DNA of 64,000 bases from Sulfurospirillum deleyianum DSM 6946 (GTDB lineage: Bacteria; Campylobacterota; Campylobacteria; Campylobacterales; Sulfurospirillaceae), in assembly GCF_000024885.1 (NCBI RefSeq), contig NC_013512.1, forward strand, positions 930,001-994,000, given 5' to 3'. Of this stretch, positions 57,501 through 64,000 are shown piece after piece. The stretch's first letter is position 1, and each line of letters begins with the position of its first letter. A program made the position numbers and the translations under genes. Under the pieces are notes generated by a model. It did not search any database, was not told the DNA's origin, and was given only the letters and a program-made list of their open reading frames with translations.

Positions 57501-57561
57501 ATTTATCTATCCGCTGGATGCGTGGCTTAGAAAGTGGTATGAAAAGGGGATTGTAAAATAA
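54532..57561 (+). CDS. RND multidrug efflux pump (HAE1-like)
   Basis: A 1009-residue inner-membrane RND pump. It has twelve membrane helices in two halves: the first segment is TLMGVLTFIVFGLMSYNTM, the proton relay is in LTLAIGIFIDDAIVVIENIM (near residues 385-404), and the second half carries GMVGKNAILVVDF (about 902). It lies four bases after the adaptor gene. Substrate unknown; slightly shorter than AcrB (1049). Confidence 0.93.
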   Translation: MYKLSINRPITTLMGVLTFIVFGLMSYNTMPINLFPNVDFPIVTVQTTYNGADPSTVETKVTDKIEEAVSGVDGIDKLMSTSYEGFSVVTIQFELTKDLDEATNDVRDKIGAINLPSEVDKPVVKKLGASGAVISLFIADKGEDSKALMRLADEKLKSQLQRIKGVGEVNIVGYQDREIRIFLDPFLLAKYALSSSDVSAIIAKQNIKQGAGKIINQNQEIIIKAEGDAKSVEAVGELLLKPGVMLKDVATIYDGLSDAKSYSSYNGARGVTLEVKKIAGENSLTIINEVKKALPKLQHLAGEHFEIKVLQDQSEKIMVNINNVRFDLIFGAFLSIVIVFAFLRNVTATIVSALAIPTSVIGTFAIIDALGYDLNRLTLIGLTLAIGIFIDDAIVVIENIMKKMEEGMEPFQASFEGIKEVAFSILAISAVLLAVFIPVAFMDGIVGMFFNSFAMTVACGIVISYLVAVMFIPSVGARVLQAKESWFYHATEPILKAIDKSYVALLKPILRFKTVAIIATIGLLVASATLKVGMTFMPMQDNSEFQISIKAPVGINLESMKAKMEPIDALLKEDKNIVYSISTIGYNAAKEIHKGKFYVKLKPVVNREQTQEKIIQYYREKLKTFSDMTILVEKVDDFDTGGTTAPVQVVITGDSLEELDKISLKLMEILKNTQGIVDVDRDFESGKPEVQISILRENAQRVGVSVQEITAVLASAYSSDSAVSYFEDNGRQFDITVRYNDHYRQSLEDLKKLKVRNAEGEFVTLEGLLELKEGTGTASINRFDRERKVLVTANIFNTSLDKIVAIINEKIPDILPKGYSYRYTGDVENMEDTNKAFGAAVLLAVILIYLILAALYESVIQPFIIMISMPLSFTGVMVALYLSGNSFSLFVMIGVILLLGMVGKNAILVVDFANRAIHEGKSIDEALLEAGEKRLRPILMTTFAMIGAMIPLAFGSGAGHEFNSPMALAIIGGLVSSTLLTLLVVPAIYKFIYPLDAWLRKWYEKGIVK

Positions 57562-57570
57562 TCTTTACAT

Positions 57571-57595
57571 GTAAAGGGGTCTTGTATCCCTTTAC
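57571..57595. terminator. Terminator between convergent genes
   Basis: GTAAAGGG (57571-57578) pairs with CCCTTTAC (57588-57595). It partly overlaps a TTACATGTAA palindrome (57565-57574). It lies between the RND gene and the small minus-strand gene. Confidence 0.6.
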
Positions 57596-57598
57596 AGC

Positions 57599-57811
57599 TT
57601 ATTTATTGCGTTTTCTATCTTTTTTTGCTTGTTTGGCTTTGGCTTTCGCTTTGGCTTTTTTCGCATCACTGGGTTTTGCTTTAGAAGAGTTTACTTCGCC
57701 CACTTTATTCTCTTTTTCATTTTGCGGTGCGGTATGTTTTTGCATCGTTGAGAGCGATGCTAGTTTATAACCTTTTTCCATTTTTACACTGTTATTGAGT
57801 AATCCACCCAT
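57599..57811 (-). CDS. Small basic hypothetical protein
   Basis: A 70-residue protein with a C-terminus of repeated Lys-Ala (KKAKAKAKAKQAKKDRKRNK), like the tails of histone-like proteins. The ribosome site AAAGGAT before ATG 57811 supports it, and the plus-strand frames here are shadows. The N-terminal half (GGLLNNSVKMEKGYKLASLS) is unremarkable. It may bind nucleic acids. Confidence 0.6.
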   Translation of the reverse strand: MGGLLNNSVKMEKGYKLASLSTMQKHTAPQNEKENKVGEVNSSKAKPSDAKKAKAKAKAKQAKKDRKRNK

Positions 57812-57909
57812 AGTTTAGTTATCCTTTAGCATTATATTGGAGTCTTTTTTTTGAAGAAAATTATTCTACAATAACCTTGCTTCAATTTTTACATGTAAAA
57901 AGGAAACGG

Positions 57910-58212
57910 ATGCAAGAAGAGCAGTTATTGACCATTCAACAATATGCGACAAAATATAAAATGAGTACGTTTTCAGTCATTAAACGTATCAATACGAAAG
58001 TGCTCAAAACAATTAAAAGAGACGATGGCGAATGGATTTTGGATGAGAGTATTGCCCCAAAATCCTTATCTGAACAAAACGTGTTCGCTGAAAAAGAAGA
58101 GGGTGAGCCGATTGATTATGAGCGTGCATTTCATGCTCTATTTGAAAAGTACATCGCCTTACAGGAAAAATACACACAGCTGATGGAAACCAAAAACATT
58201 TCAAAAGAATAA
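57910..58212 (+). CDS. Small helix-turn-helix-like protein
   Basis: A 100-residue protein. TIQQYATKYKMSTFSVIKRI (about 7-26) has a helix-turn-helix outline and is followed by KTIKRDDGEWIL, then a coiled coil end (ALFEKYIALQEKYTQLMETK). AAGGAAACGG precedes ATG 57910; an in-frame ATG at 57877 lies upstream of it. Between palindromes at 57889 and 58215. Function unknown. Confidence 0.65.
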   Translation: MQEEQLLTIQQYATKYKMSTFSVIKRINTKVLKTIKRDDGEWILDESIAPKSLSEQNVFAEKEEGEPIDYERAFHALFEKYIALQEKYTQLMETKNISKE

Positions 58213-58233
58213 GGTTACATGTAAAGACGAAAA

Positions 58234-58249
58234 GGGCGCCAAAACGCCC
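58234..58249 (-). terminator. Terminator of the FIST chemoreceptor gene
   Basis: GGGCG and CGCCC (58234-58238, 58245-58249) form a GC hairpin. On the minus strand it is followed by CCCTTTTCG, ten bases after the stop of the chemoreceptor gene. Confidence 0.55.
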
Positions 58250-58258
58250 CCAAATACG

Positions 58259-60259
58259 TTAGGATTGATGCAAAATATGGAGTGTTTTTTCATACACACT
58301 GAGTTTTTCAAGTTCTCTGTTGAGCTCTTGCGTCAATGTTGATTGGGAGCGAAGCTCAGAAGAGATACTGTGACTTTTTTCCGCTAAGTTTTCCATGTCT
58401 GTGGAGAGTGCACTGCTTTTGGATGCAACATCTCTTAGTCCGCCACTCACACCACCCATCGTATGACTAATACCTTCGACTGCTTGAATAATGGTTGCAA
58501 CAGAGACATTGGTCTCCGAGAGACTTTTTTGCGTACGTTCTGCTAATTTTCGTACTTCATCAGCAACCACCGCAAATCCTCGTCCATGTTCTCCCGCACG
58601 TGCAGCTTCAATGGCGGCATTCAGCGCTAAAAGATTGGTTTGCTCAGCAATATCAGAAATAACACTTAACACCATGCGAATGTCTCGTACATTATTGGCA
58701 AGATTCTCAACATCTTGAGATAAATGCGCATTCTCCTCGCTTCCCTTTTCCATCTGTGAAGCAAAAAGAACAAACTCCTTCTCCACGCTTTCAAGTTGTG
58801 ACTCAATCGCATCAATGGAGTGAACCGCATGGGTGAGGGTAGAACCTATACTGTTTAGCACAGGCATACTCTGTTTCATCTGCTCCAACATGGCTTTATT
58901 AATCCTATTAATCATCGCTTGACGGTTAATTTTTCGAAGCAAAAAGTAGCTTTTAAACGCAGCGTATTTTTGAACAAAATTATCCACATAGTCATCTTCA
59001 AATTGTTCCTCTTCAACTTGGTAAAAGAAGATAGCCGTTAAAGTTTGATTGATATTGACTCCTAGGAGTTCTCCAAACGTTGAAAATCCAGCTACCGATA
59101 GCTCTTTAAACGTCATAAGACGCCCCAACTCTTGCGTGTTACACAAACGTCTTAAGATACAATCATTAAAAATAGCGCCGATGGCTTTAGGTTTTTTACG
59201 ACTAAATGCCTCATAATCATGATGCGTTGTTTGAACAAAATCTGTCTTTTCGAGTAACAAAAGCTCTTCACCCGCTTCAATATCACAATAAAAATGAATT
59301 GTATCGTTTGGTATATCCACCGATGCTACAGAGCGCACATAAATTTCTCCATCAATTTCAATACCAAAGGTGTAATTTGCCAATTTTGCATTAAGTTCAG
59401 ATGCACTGCATTTAAAATGTTCCATCAACGCAGAAACAGCACTCATACCCACATGACTTTTCTTATCCAAAAAAGCGTTGATCGTTCGAGCGAGAGGATT
59501 GGCGGAGAGAACGGTAAAAGAGGTAGAGGTTTTTCTAAAATTTTGGCTCTTAAAAACACCAAAACGGTACTGTGGTGCTAGTTTGATAAATGTAACGACG
59601 GCATGATGACGAAGGGTTTGTTTGCCATCGTAAATATAGGTATTTTGAAAGTCAAGTTTACCTCCTGCACTACCACCAATAAGTAAACACGGAAATTTAG
59701 CGACATTGTAAACGGCTTCCATAAAAAAGCTTTCACTAGAACTTAAGCCATCAATGAGCGTATAGCCTAGCGTATCATCAGGGCGCATTTTAAAAGGAAG
59801 CGTAATCTTTTTAATCTCCTCGCCAATCATAGCAACCCGCTCTTGCGCAGTTTTACTGCTTGTTGCGATATCTTCACTGCGAAGAGAAATAGACGCTACA
59901 AAGACATCGCTAATCATTTCTGGTGCAAAAAGCATTAACACGATGTTGTCACCTTCACCTACGGAAGCTTCTGAGTAGAGCGAAGGAAGAGGGTGTTGCA
60001 CCATACTGCACAGCTCTCCAGCCGTGGTAGAAAGAATTAAGGTACAGTCCTTCGGTAAGGCTTCTTTGAGCTTTTGAGCTATGGTAGTAAAAGGAAGCGC
60101 AGAAGAGATAAATCCCAAAACAATTTTAGGCAGAAATGGTAGATTGGCACACGTGGTTGTGAGTGTACTTTCTTGAAATTTAAGCGTTGCTATAGGCAAA
60201 CGTACGGATGAAGAAGATGTAAAAGATGAATCTGTTTTTGTGCGTAAAAAATCAAACAT
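58259..60259 (-). CDS. Cytoplasmic chemoreceptor with FIST sensor domain
   Basis: A 666-residue protein without membrane segments. The N-terminal ~400 residues contain FIST_N and FIST_C features ([67 protein letters not shown]). The C-terminal signalling hairpin has [20 protein letters not shown] and [19 protein letters not shown] (about 545-590), the MCP signature. FIST domains are proposed to bind small ligands such as amino acids. It is likely a soluble receptor of the Che system. Terminator after it. Confidence 0.92.
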   Translation of the reverse strand: MFDFLRTKTDSSFTSSSSVRLPIATLKFQESTLTTTCANLPFLPKIVLGFISSALPFTTIAQKLKEALPKDCTLILSTTAGELCSMVQHPLPSLYSEASVGEGDNIVLMLFAPEMISDVFVASISLRSEDIATSSKTAQERVAMIGEEIKKITLPFKMRPDDTLGYTLIDGLSSSESFFMEAVYNVAKFPCLLIGGSAGGKLDFQNTYIYDGKQTLRHHAVVTFIKLAPQYRFGVFKSQNFRKTSTSFTVLSANPLARTINAFLDKKSHVGMSAVSALMEHFKCSASELNAKLANYTFGIEIDGEIYVRSVASVDIPNDTIHFYCDIEAGEELLLLEKTDFVQTTHHDYEAFSRKKPKAIGAIFNDCILRRLCNTQELGRLMTFKELSVAGFSTFGELLGVNINQTLTAIFFYQVEEEQFEDDYVDNFVQKYAAFKSYFLLRKINRQAMINRINKAMLEQMKQSMPVLNSIGSTLTHAVHSIDAIESQLESVEKEFVLFASQMEKGSEENAHLSQDVENLANNVRDIRMVLSVISDIAEQTNLLALNAAIEAARAGEHGRGFAVVADEVRKLAERTQKSLSETNVSVATIIQAVEGISHTMGGVSGGLRDVASKSSALSTDMENLAEKSHSISSELRSQSTLTQELNRELEKLSVYEKTLHILHQS

Positions 60260-60511
60260 GATAGCTTCCTTCTATGAGCATTATAAGATTCATCCTAACT
60301 TAGGAAATGTAAAGATGTACTTAAAAAAAAGCATCGTGTTTGAGAATAATTTATACATGCACAACTTATACACATAGCTTGAGAAAAAACAACTTCATTA
60401 ATTATTGAAAACTAAAATTTTCAAAATTACATAGTTATAATTAATACTTTATTTTATATAGTACACATATAACCTTAAATTTAATATTGATTGACTAAAA
60501 ATTGATTTAAG

Positions 60512-60543
60512 ATGATTAAGGCAGATTGTTTTGCCTTAATCAT
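60512..60543 (-). terminator. Terminator of the type I secretion operon
   Basis: A perfect 12-bp stem, ATGATTAAGGCA (60512-60523) with TGCCTTAATCAT (60532-60543), starts directly at the stop of the adaptor gene. Downstream on the minus strand lies CAATTTTTAG. The remaining gap 60260-60511 is AT-rich and holds only the chemoreceptor promoter region. Confidence 0.8.
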
Positions 60544-61863
60544 TTACCTTACACTAAGCCCCTCATCCATATATTGAATAATCGGATAAATAAAGAACTC
60601 AATAATTCTTCGTTTACCTACTTTAATTTCAGTAGTTACATTCATACCAGGCTCTAGTCGTTTTTCCTTTCCTTCAACCATCAATGAATCTGTTGTTGGA
60701 ATAACTTTAATCTCATAGATCAGCCCTTGCTTTTCATCTTCGATGGCATCATTACCAATGCTATCTACCACTCCTTCTATAAGACCGTATTTTTGAAAAG
60801 TAAAGGTATCGATCTTAATAGCAGCGCTCATCTGCTTTGTGATAAAGCCTATATCTTGATTGAGTACGGTTGCTTTAATGATAAGCGGTGCATCATCAGG
60901 CACGAGAGAAATAAGCTTTTCAGCAGGCGTTACAACCCCTCCTTCGGTATTAACCATTAGTTTTCCAATGTAACCACTAAGAGGCGCTTTAATCTGCTGT
61001 TGCCTGTTTTGAAAAGCGATGGCGTTAACTTCTGATTCGAGGGTTCTAAGCTCTTTTTTCTTCTCAAGCAATTGGTTAAACCATGTAGAGATACTCTGTT
61101 CCACATAAACTTTTTCTTCTTGTTCCACCTCTTTAAGATGCTGTTTGCTTTCGTGTTCTTTATGACGTGCCATATGAAGCTGTTCACGAAAATTATGAGC
61201 ATTTTTTTGTACTTCTTCATACTCATTTCGAGCGATGATATCCAGTACTTTTTCCATTCTTTGAAGCCTTGTTTGCTCTTTGTGTAAAAGACCTTCTAGT
61301 CTTTGAACATCCGATTTAGAACTGTTGTATTGTGCTCTTGCTTGCGACTTTTTCATAGCGTATTGTGATTTGGAAGCACTGAGCGAATCACGTTGATGGC
61401 TATGTAAATCTTTCTGCTCTCTTAAAAGGGCTTGATCAAGGTGCTCAAACTTACTCCACTTTGGTTTTCGATTTTCCACTAATGCGCTTAAGCGTTCATT
61501 CTCTAACGTATGGACTATCAAATCTTTCTCTTTAGAAGCAAGGCTGGTTTGAGTGACACTTGGATCAATTTGCATCAACACTTGGTCTTTCTCTACATGT
61601 TCACCCTCTTTGACCAATATCTTAGAGATAACTCCTGTTTCAATAGGCTGAAGGACTTTGATCTCACCGCTTGGAACGACCTTACCACGAGCACTGACTA
61701 CAATGTCTATTTTTGCAAAGCTTAGCCACATAATTCCAAAGAAAATCACTCCAAAAATAATCCATAAAATGCTACGACCTAAAGGATTAAGCGGTCTATC
61801 TTCAATTTCAACCAATAGAGGCTGAAACTCATGCACGTCATTATGCTGTTCTTTCTTTTTCAT
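60544..61863 (-). CDS. Type I secretion periplasmic adaptor (HlyD family)
   Basis: A 439-residue HlyD-like adaptor. A single N-terminal membrane helix (LGRSILWIIFGVIFFGIMWL) is followed by the lipoyl half-motif GVISKILVKEGEHVEKDQVLMQIDP, a long coiled coil (about 110-290), and the second half (KAPLSGYIGKLMVNTEGGVV). The C-terminus is VEGKEKRLEPGMNVTTEI. It overlaps the ABC transporter gene by four bases. Confidence 0.92.
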   Translation of the reverse strand: MKKKEQHNDVHEFQPLLVEIEDRPLNPLGRSILWIIFGVIFFGIMWLSFAKIDIVVSARGKVVPSGEIKVLQPIETGVISKILVKEGEHVEKDQVLMQIDPSVTQTSLASKEKDLIVHTLENERLSALVENRKPKWSKFEHLDQALLREQKDLHSHQRDSLSASKSQYAMKKSQARAQYNSSKSDVQRLEGLLHKEQTRLQRMEKVLDIIARNEYEEVQKNAHNFREQLHMARHKEHESKQHLKEVEQEEKVYVEQSISTWFNQLLEKKKELRTLESEVNAIAFQNRQQQIKAPLSGYIGKLMVNTEGGVVTPAEKLISLVPDDAPLIIKATVLNQDIGFITKQMSAAIKIDTFTFQKYGLIEGVVDSIGNDAIEDEKQGLIYEIKVIPTTDSLMVEGKEKRLEPGMNVTTEIKVGKRRIIEFFIYPIIQYMDEGLSVR

Positions 61864-63962
61864 GCCCTCTCCTGCTGTGTGGTTAAGAAGTGATAGTACC
61901 CTTTAAGTGCCATCAGTTCATTATGGCTCCCTCGCTCTACAATCACCCCTTTATCCATGACGATAATCTCATCACAATCCCGTACGGTACTAAGCCTATG
62001 AGCTACAATAAACATCGTTCTTCCCTCTTTGATAGCTTTAAGGTTATCTTGAATAATCTTCTCTGACTCATAATCAAGGGCGGAGGTTGCTTCATCAAAG
62101 ATAAGGACTTTTGGATCGCCAAGAAGTGCCCTTGCGATAGCGATACGTTGTCTCTGACCACCAGAGAGCGATGAACCACGTTCTCCTACAAAGGTGTCAT
62201 ACCCTTCAGGAAGCTCTGAGATAAATTCATGCGCACCTGCTATTTTAGAAACGGTGATAATGCGCTCCATGGAAGATCCTGGAACTGCAAAGGCTATATT
62301 TTCTTTAATGGATCCACTAAAGAGGTAATTCTCTTGTAACACAACGCCAATGTTATGGCGAAGCCATGAGGGATTCATGTGCCTGATATCCACGCCATCG
62401 ATGTAAACCGCTCCTTCATGAGGCAAATACAGGCGTTGTAAAAGCTTCGTGAGTGTACTTTTACCACTTCCACTACGCCCTACCACACCAATGCTTTTTC
62501 CTGGACTTACATGTAAAGAGAGTTGCTTTAAAATAAGGGGTCCATCGGGTGCATAACGAAAGGCTATTTTGTCAAAGTTAACCTCCCCTTGCACCTTTGG
62601 AAGCGTGATGGCTTTGTCATTCATCTGCTCTGTGGGTGTGTTTAAGATATCACCTAGTCTATCGACCGATAAAAGAGCTTGTTGAAACTCATTCCAAAGT
62701 CCAACAAGGCGCATAATAGGAGCACTAAACTGCCCTGAGAACATCTGAAAAGCAATCAATTGTCCTACACTGAGCTTCCCTTCTATCACAAGCCCTACAC
62801 CAAAGTAAAGAATGCTAAGCGTCATGAGCTTTTGCAAAGCACCACTCACGCCTGAGAGAATGTTTGAAAGATGCGCTAGGTTAAAGCCAGCATTGACATA
62901 AGAGCCTAAGTACTCTTCCCACTTCTTTTGCATACTGCCTTCAATCGCTAAGGCTTTGACCGTTTGCATTCCTGTGACTGACTCAACAAGGTAAGCATTG
63001 GATTGCGCGCCCATTTGAAACTTCGCTTCAAGGCGTTTACGAAGATTGGGTGTAATGAAAATGTAAAGTATAGCGATAATGGCGATAAATCCTAAAGAAA
63101 TAAACGATAGCTGCACGCTATAGATCATCATCATAATGACAAAGACCACGGAAAAAAGCATATCTAAAAGTACGGTGACAGATTTATTGGCGATAAACTC
63201 TCTGATTTGGTCCAACTCTCGCACACGCGCGATGATATTTCCCACTTTTCGCTTCTCAAAGTACACCAAAGGCAAAGAAATAAGATGGCGAAAGAGCCTT
63301 GCTCCAAGCCTCGCATCAATTTTTGAGGTGGTATGCACAAAAACGTAATTGCGCACGATGCTAAGGAGAAACTCAAAGAGTATCACCGCTCCAAAGGCGA
63401 TGGCGATGACATTGAGCGTGCTGATACTGTGATGTACCAGTACTTTATCAAGTACCACTTGGGTAAATAGAGGTGTGACCAGTCCAAAGAGTTGCATCAC
63501 AAACGAAGCTAAGAGTATTTCCCCTACGATGCGTTTATAGTGTAAAAGTTGATTGTAAAACCATGCAAAACCAAATTTGATCTGATCAGTCATGATTTTA
63601 TGCTTGAGGATAATGATTTTAGGTTGCATTGAGGCTGTAAAGTCTGTAAAACTAAGTAAATAAGGCTCTTTTTTACCCTCTTCAAAAGCCAACATCTGCT
63701 CCTTTTCACCATCGATTTTTAAGATCGTGATATAGCCAGCATCTCTTTTTCGTGCGATACATGGCAGAGGATATTTTTCCATTTGAATAGGAGTCAGCGA
63801 TTTAAGCTTTGTTTTAAAACCTTGTTCTTTGGCGATTCTGGCTAATACCTCAATGGAGGGCTCATTAGCATCAAGAGCATATTTTCTGGCAATTGCAGTG
63901 GAGTCAATCGCAATGCGATTAAGCTGTCCCACCACTTCAAGTGCGACTAATGCGCTACGCAT
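61860..63962 (-). CDS. Type I secretion ABC transporter (HlyB/LapB-like)
   Basis: A 700-residue ABC exporter. The N-terminal 125 residues form a C39-peptidase-like domain without the catalytic Cys (ALVALEVVGQLNRIAIDSTA), so it binds substrate but does not cut, as in HlyB. Then come six membrane helices (about 150-430). The ATPase has Walker A VGRSGSGKSTLT (about 490), the signature LSGGQRQRIAIARAL (about 600) and Walker B VLIFDEATSALD (about 620). AAGGAG lies five bases before ATG. One TTACATGTAA motif (62507) is read as LHV. The secreted substrate should be nearby but outside the window. Confidence 0.94.
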   Translation of the reverse strand: MRSALVALEVVGQLNRIAIDSTAIARKYALDANEPSIEVLARIAKEQGFKTKLKSLTPIQMEKYPLPCIARKRDAGYITILKIDGEKEQMLAFEEGKKEPYLLSFTDFTASMQPKIIILKHKIMTDQIKFGFAWFYNQLLHYKRIVGEILLASFVMQLFGLVTPLFTQVVLDKVLVHHSISTLNVIAIAFGAVILFEFLLSIVRNYVFVHTTSKIDARLGARLFRHLISLPLVYFEKRKVGNIIARVRELDQIREFIANKSVTVLLDMLFSVVFVIMMMIYSVQLSFISLGFIAIIAILYIFITPNLRKRLEAKFQMGAQSNAYLVESVTGMQTVKALAIEGSMQKKWEEYLGSYVNAGFNLAHLSNILSGVSGALQKLMTLSILYFGVGLVIEGKLSVGQLIAFQMFSGQFSAPIMRLVGLWNEFQQALLSVDRLGDILNTPTEQMNDKAITLPKVQGEVNFDKIAFRYAPDGPLILKQLSLHVSPGKSIGVVGRSGSGKSTLTKLLQRLYLPHEGAVYIDGVDIRHMNPSWLRHNIGVVLQENYLFSGSIKENIAFAVPGSSMERIITVSKIAGAHEFISELPEGYDTFVGERGSSLSGGQRQRIAIARALLGDPKVLIFDEATSALDYESEKIIQDNLKAIKEGRTMFIVAHRLSTVRDCDEIIVMDKGVIVERGSHNELMALKGYYHFLTTQQERA

Positions 63963-64000
63963 TCATACTCCTTTTTGGCAAAGAGAATCTCTTTGGTTTG

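Larger units (their letters stand above)
16898..62516. repeat. Dispersed palindrome TTACATGTAA (25 perfect copies)
   Basis: First bases of each copy: 16898, 17012, 17889, 18273, 18591, 18741, 18853, 18876, 22745, 22823, 23027, 42161, 42204, 44617, 44860, 46985, 47480, 48470, 51245, 51463, 51900, 57565, 57889, 58215, 62507. Many extend to TTTACATGTAAA. Near-matches are at 15206, 22636, 34545 and 53962. Inside genes the frame is nearly always TTA-CAT-GTA (Leu-His-Val) or x-ACA-TGT-AA (Thr-Cys-Lys). No copy lies in 1-16.8 kb or 23.04-42.16 kb. Confidence 0.9.

Noticed and set aside
57582-57770. Plus-strand frame with hydrophobic sequence (MYPFTAYLLRFLSFFACLAL...)
   Set aside because: It is the antisense of the Lys-Ala-rich minus-strand gene; no ribosome site.
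16898-62516. TTACATGTAA as operator of an FNR/CRP or other regulator
   Set aside because: Most copies are deep inside coding regions and not near promoters.

Overview
The window looks like chromosome of a free-living Campylobacterota species, most like Sulfurospirillum (inference). It is AT-rich, has short overlapping operons with AAGGA-type ribosome sites, a flagellin-like FlgL of about 800 residues, and AcnB, PEP synthase, a FIST-domain cytoplasmic chemoreceptor and a type I secretion pair. The right 25 kb is ordinary housekeeping. The left 39 kb is mostly accessory DNA: toxin-antitoxin pairs, insertion sequences, recombinases and defence genes.

Layout. 1-16 kb is a patchwork: the end of one IS21-family element and two complete, near-identical inverted copies (5114-7215, 12615-14716); a DEDDh exonuclease; a ParA/RHH pair; MntA-HepT; an XRE regulator; a lipoprotein gene split by IS21; an AbiE-like pair; and an IS4-family element. 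This block is bracketed by diverged direct repeats (about 637-1046 and 15770-16116). Both carry the end of a small gene and the promoter and first codons of sbcD; the left sbcD copy stops after nine codons. 16-23 kb holds sbcD-sbcC, an OLD-family nuclease with a KTSC-like partner, a DUF2779 (Cas4-like plus exonuclease) protein and a WYL regulator. 24-31 kb is a Wadjet-type plasmid-defence operon (jetABCD) preceded by a CoiA-like nuclease. It is followed by a dGTPase and a PD-(D/E)XK protein. 35.6-39.1 kb has a three-gene tyrosine-recombinase module, an excisionase-like gene and an integrase abutting tRNA-Leu(CAA). 39-64 kb is HU, flgL, ftsK, acnB, slyD, ppsA, a PnuC-like transporter with a small-molecule kinase, def, a tetR-controlled RND efflux operon, a FIST chemoreceptor and T1SS components.

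Most interesting candidate. A module occurs twice: a non-coding region of about 335 bp, then ORF A (about 167 aa), ORF B (about 180 aa) and a tyrosine recombinase (343 aa, residues R181, H297, R300, H332, Y341). Copy 1 is 8967-12614, interrupted by the IS4-family element and cut by IS21. Copy 2 is 33346-37734, with a foreign gene and an IS256 relic between the non-coding region and ORF A. The two non-coding regions share an 18-bp identical block containing TATAAT, hairpins whose bases differ but whose pairing is kept, a CCGTTTTGGTAT block and a terminator-like hairpin. They therefore look like a structured small RNA transcribed toward the recombinase genes. Both copies sit directly behind defence-type genes (AbiEii-like toxin; PD-(D/E)XK nuclease). 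I do not recognise this RNA-plus-trio arrangement as a described system.

Second signal. The palindrome TTACATGTAA occurs 25 times, far above chance for this composition. It lies in backbone genes on either side of the island but never in 1-16.8 kb or 23.04-42.16 kb. It sits inside proteins as Leu-His-Val or Thr-Cys-Lys.
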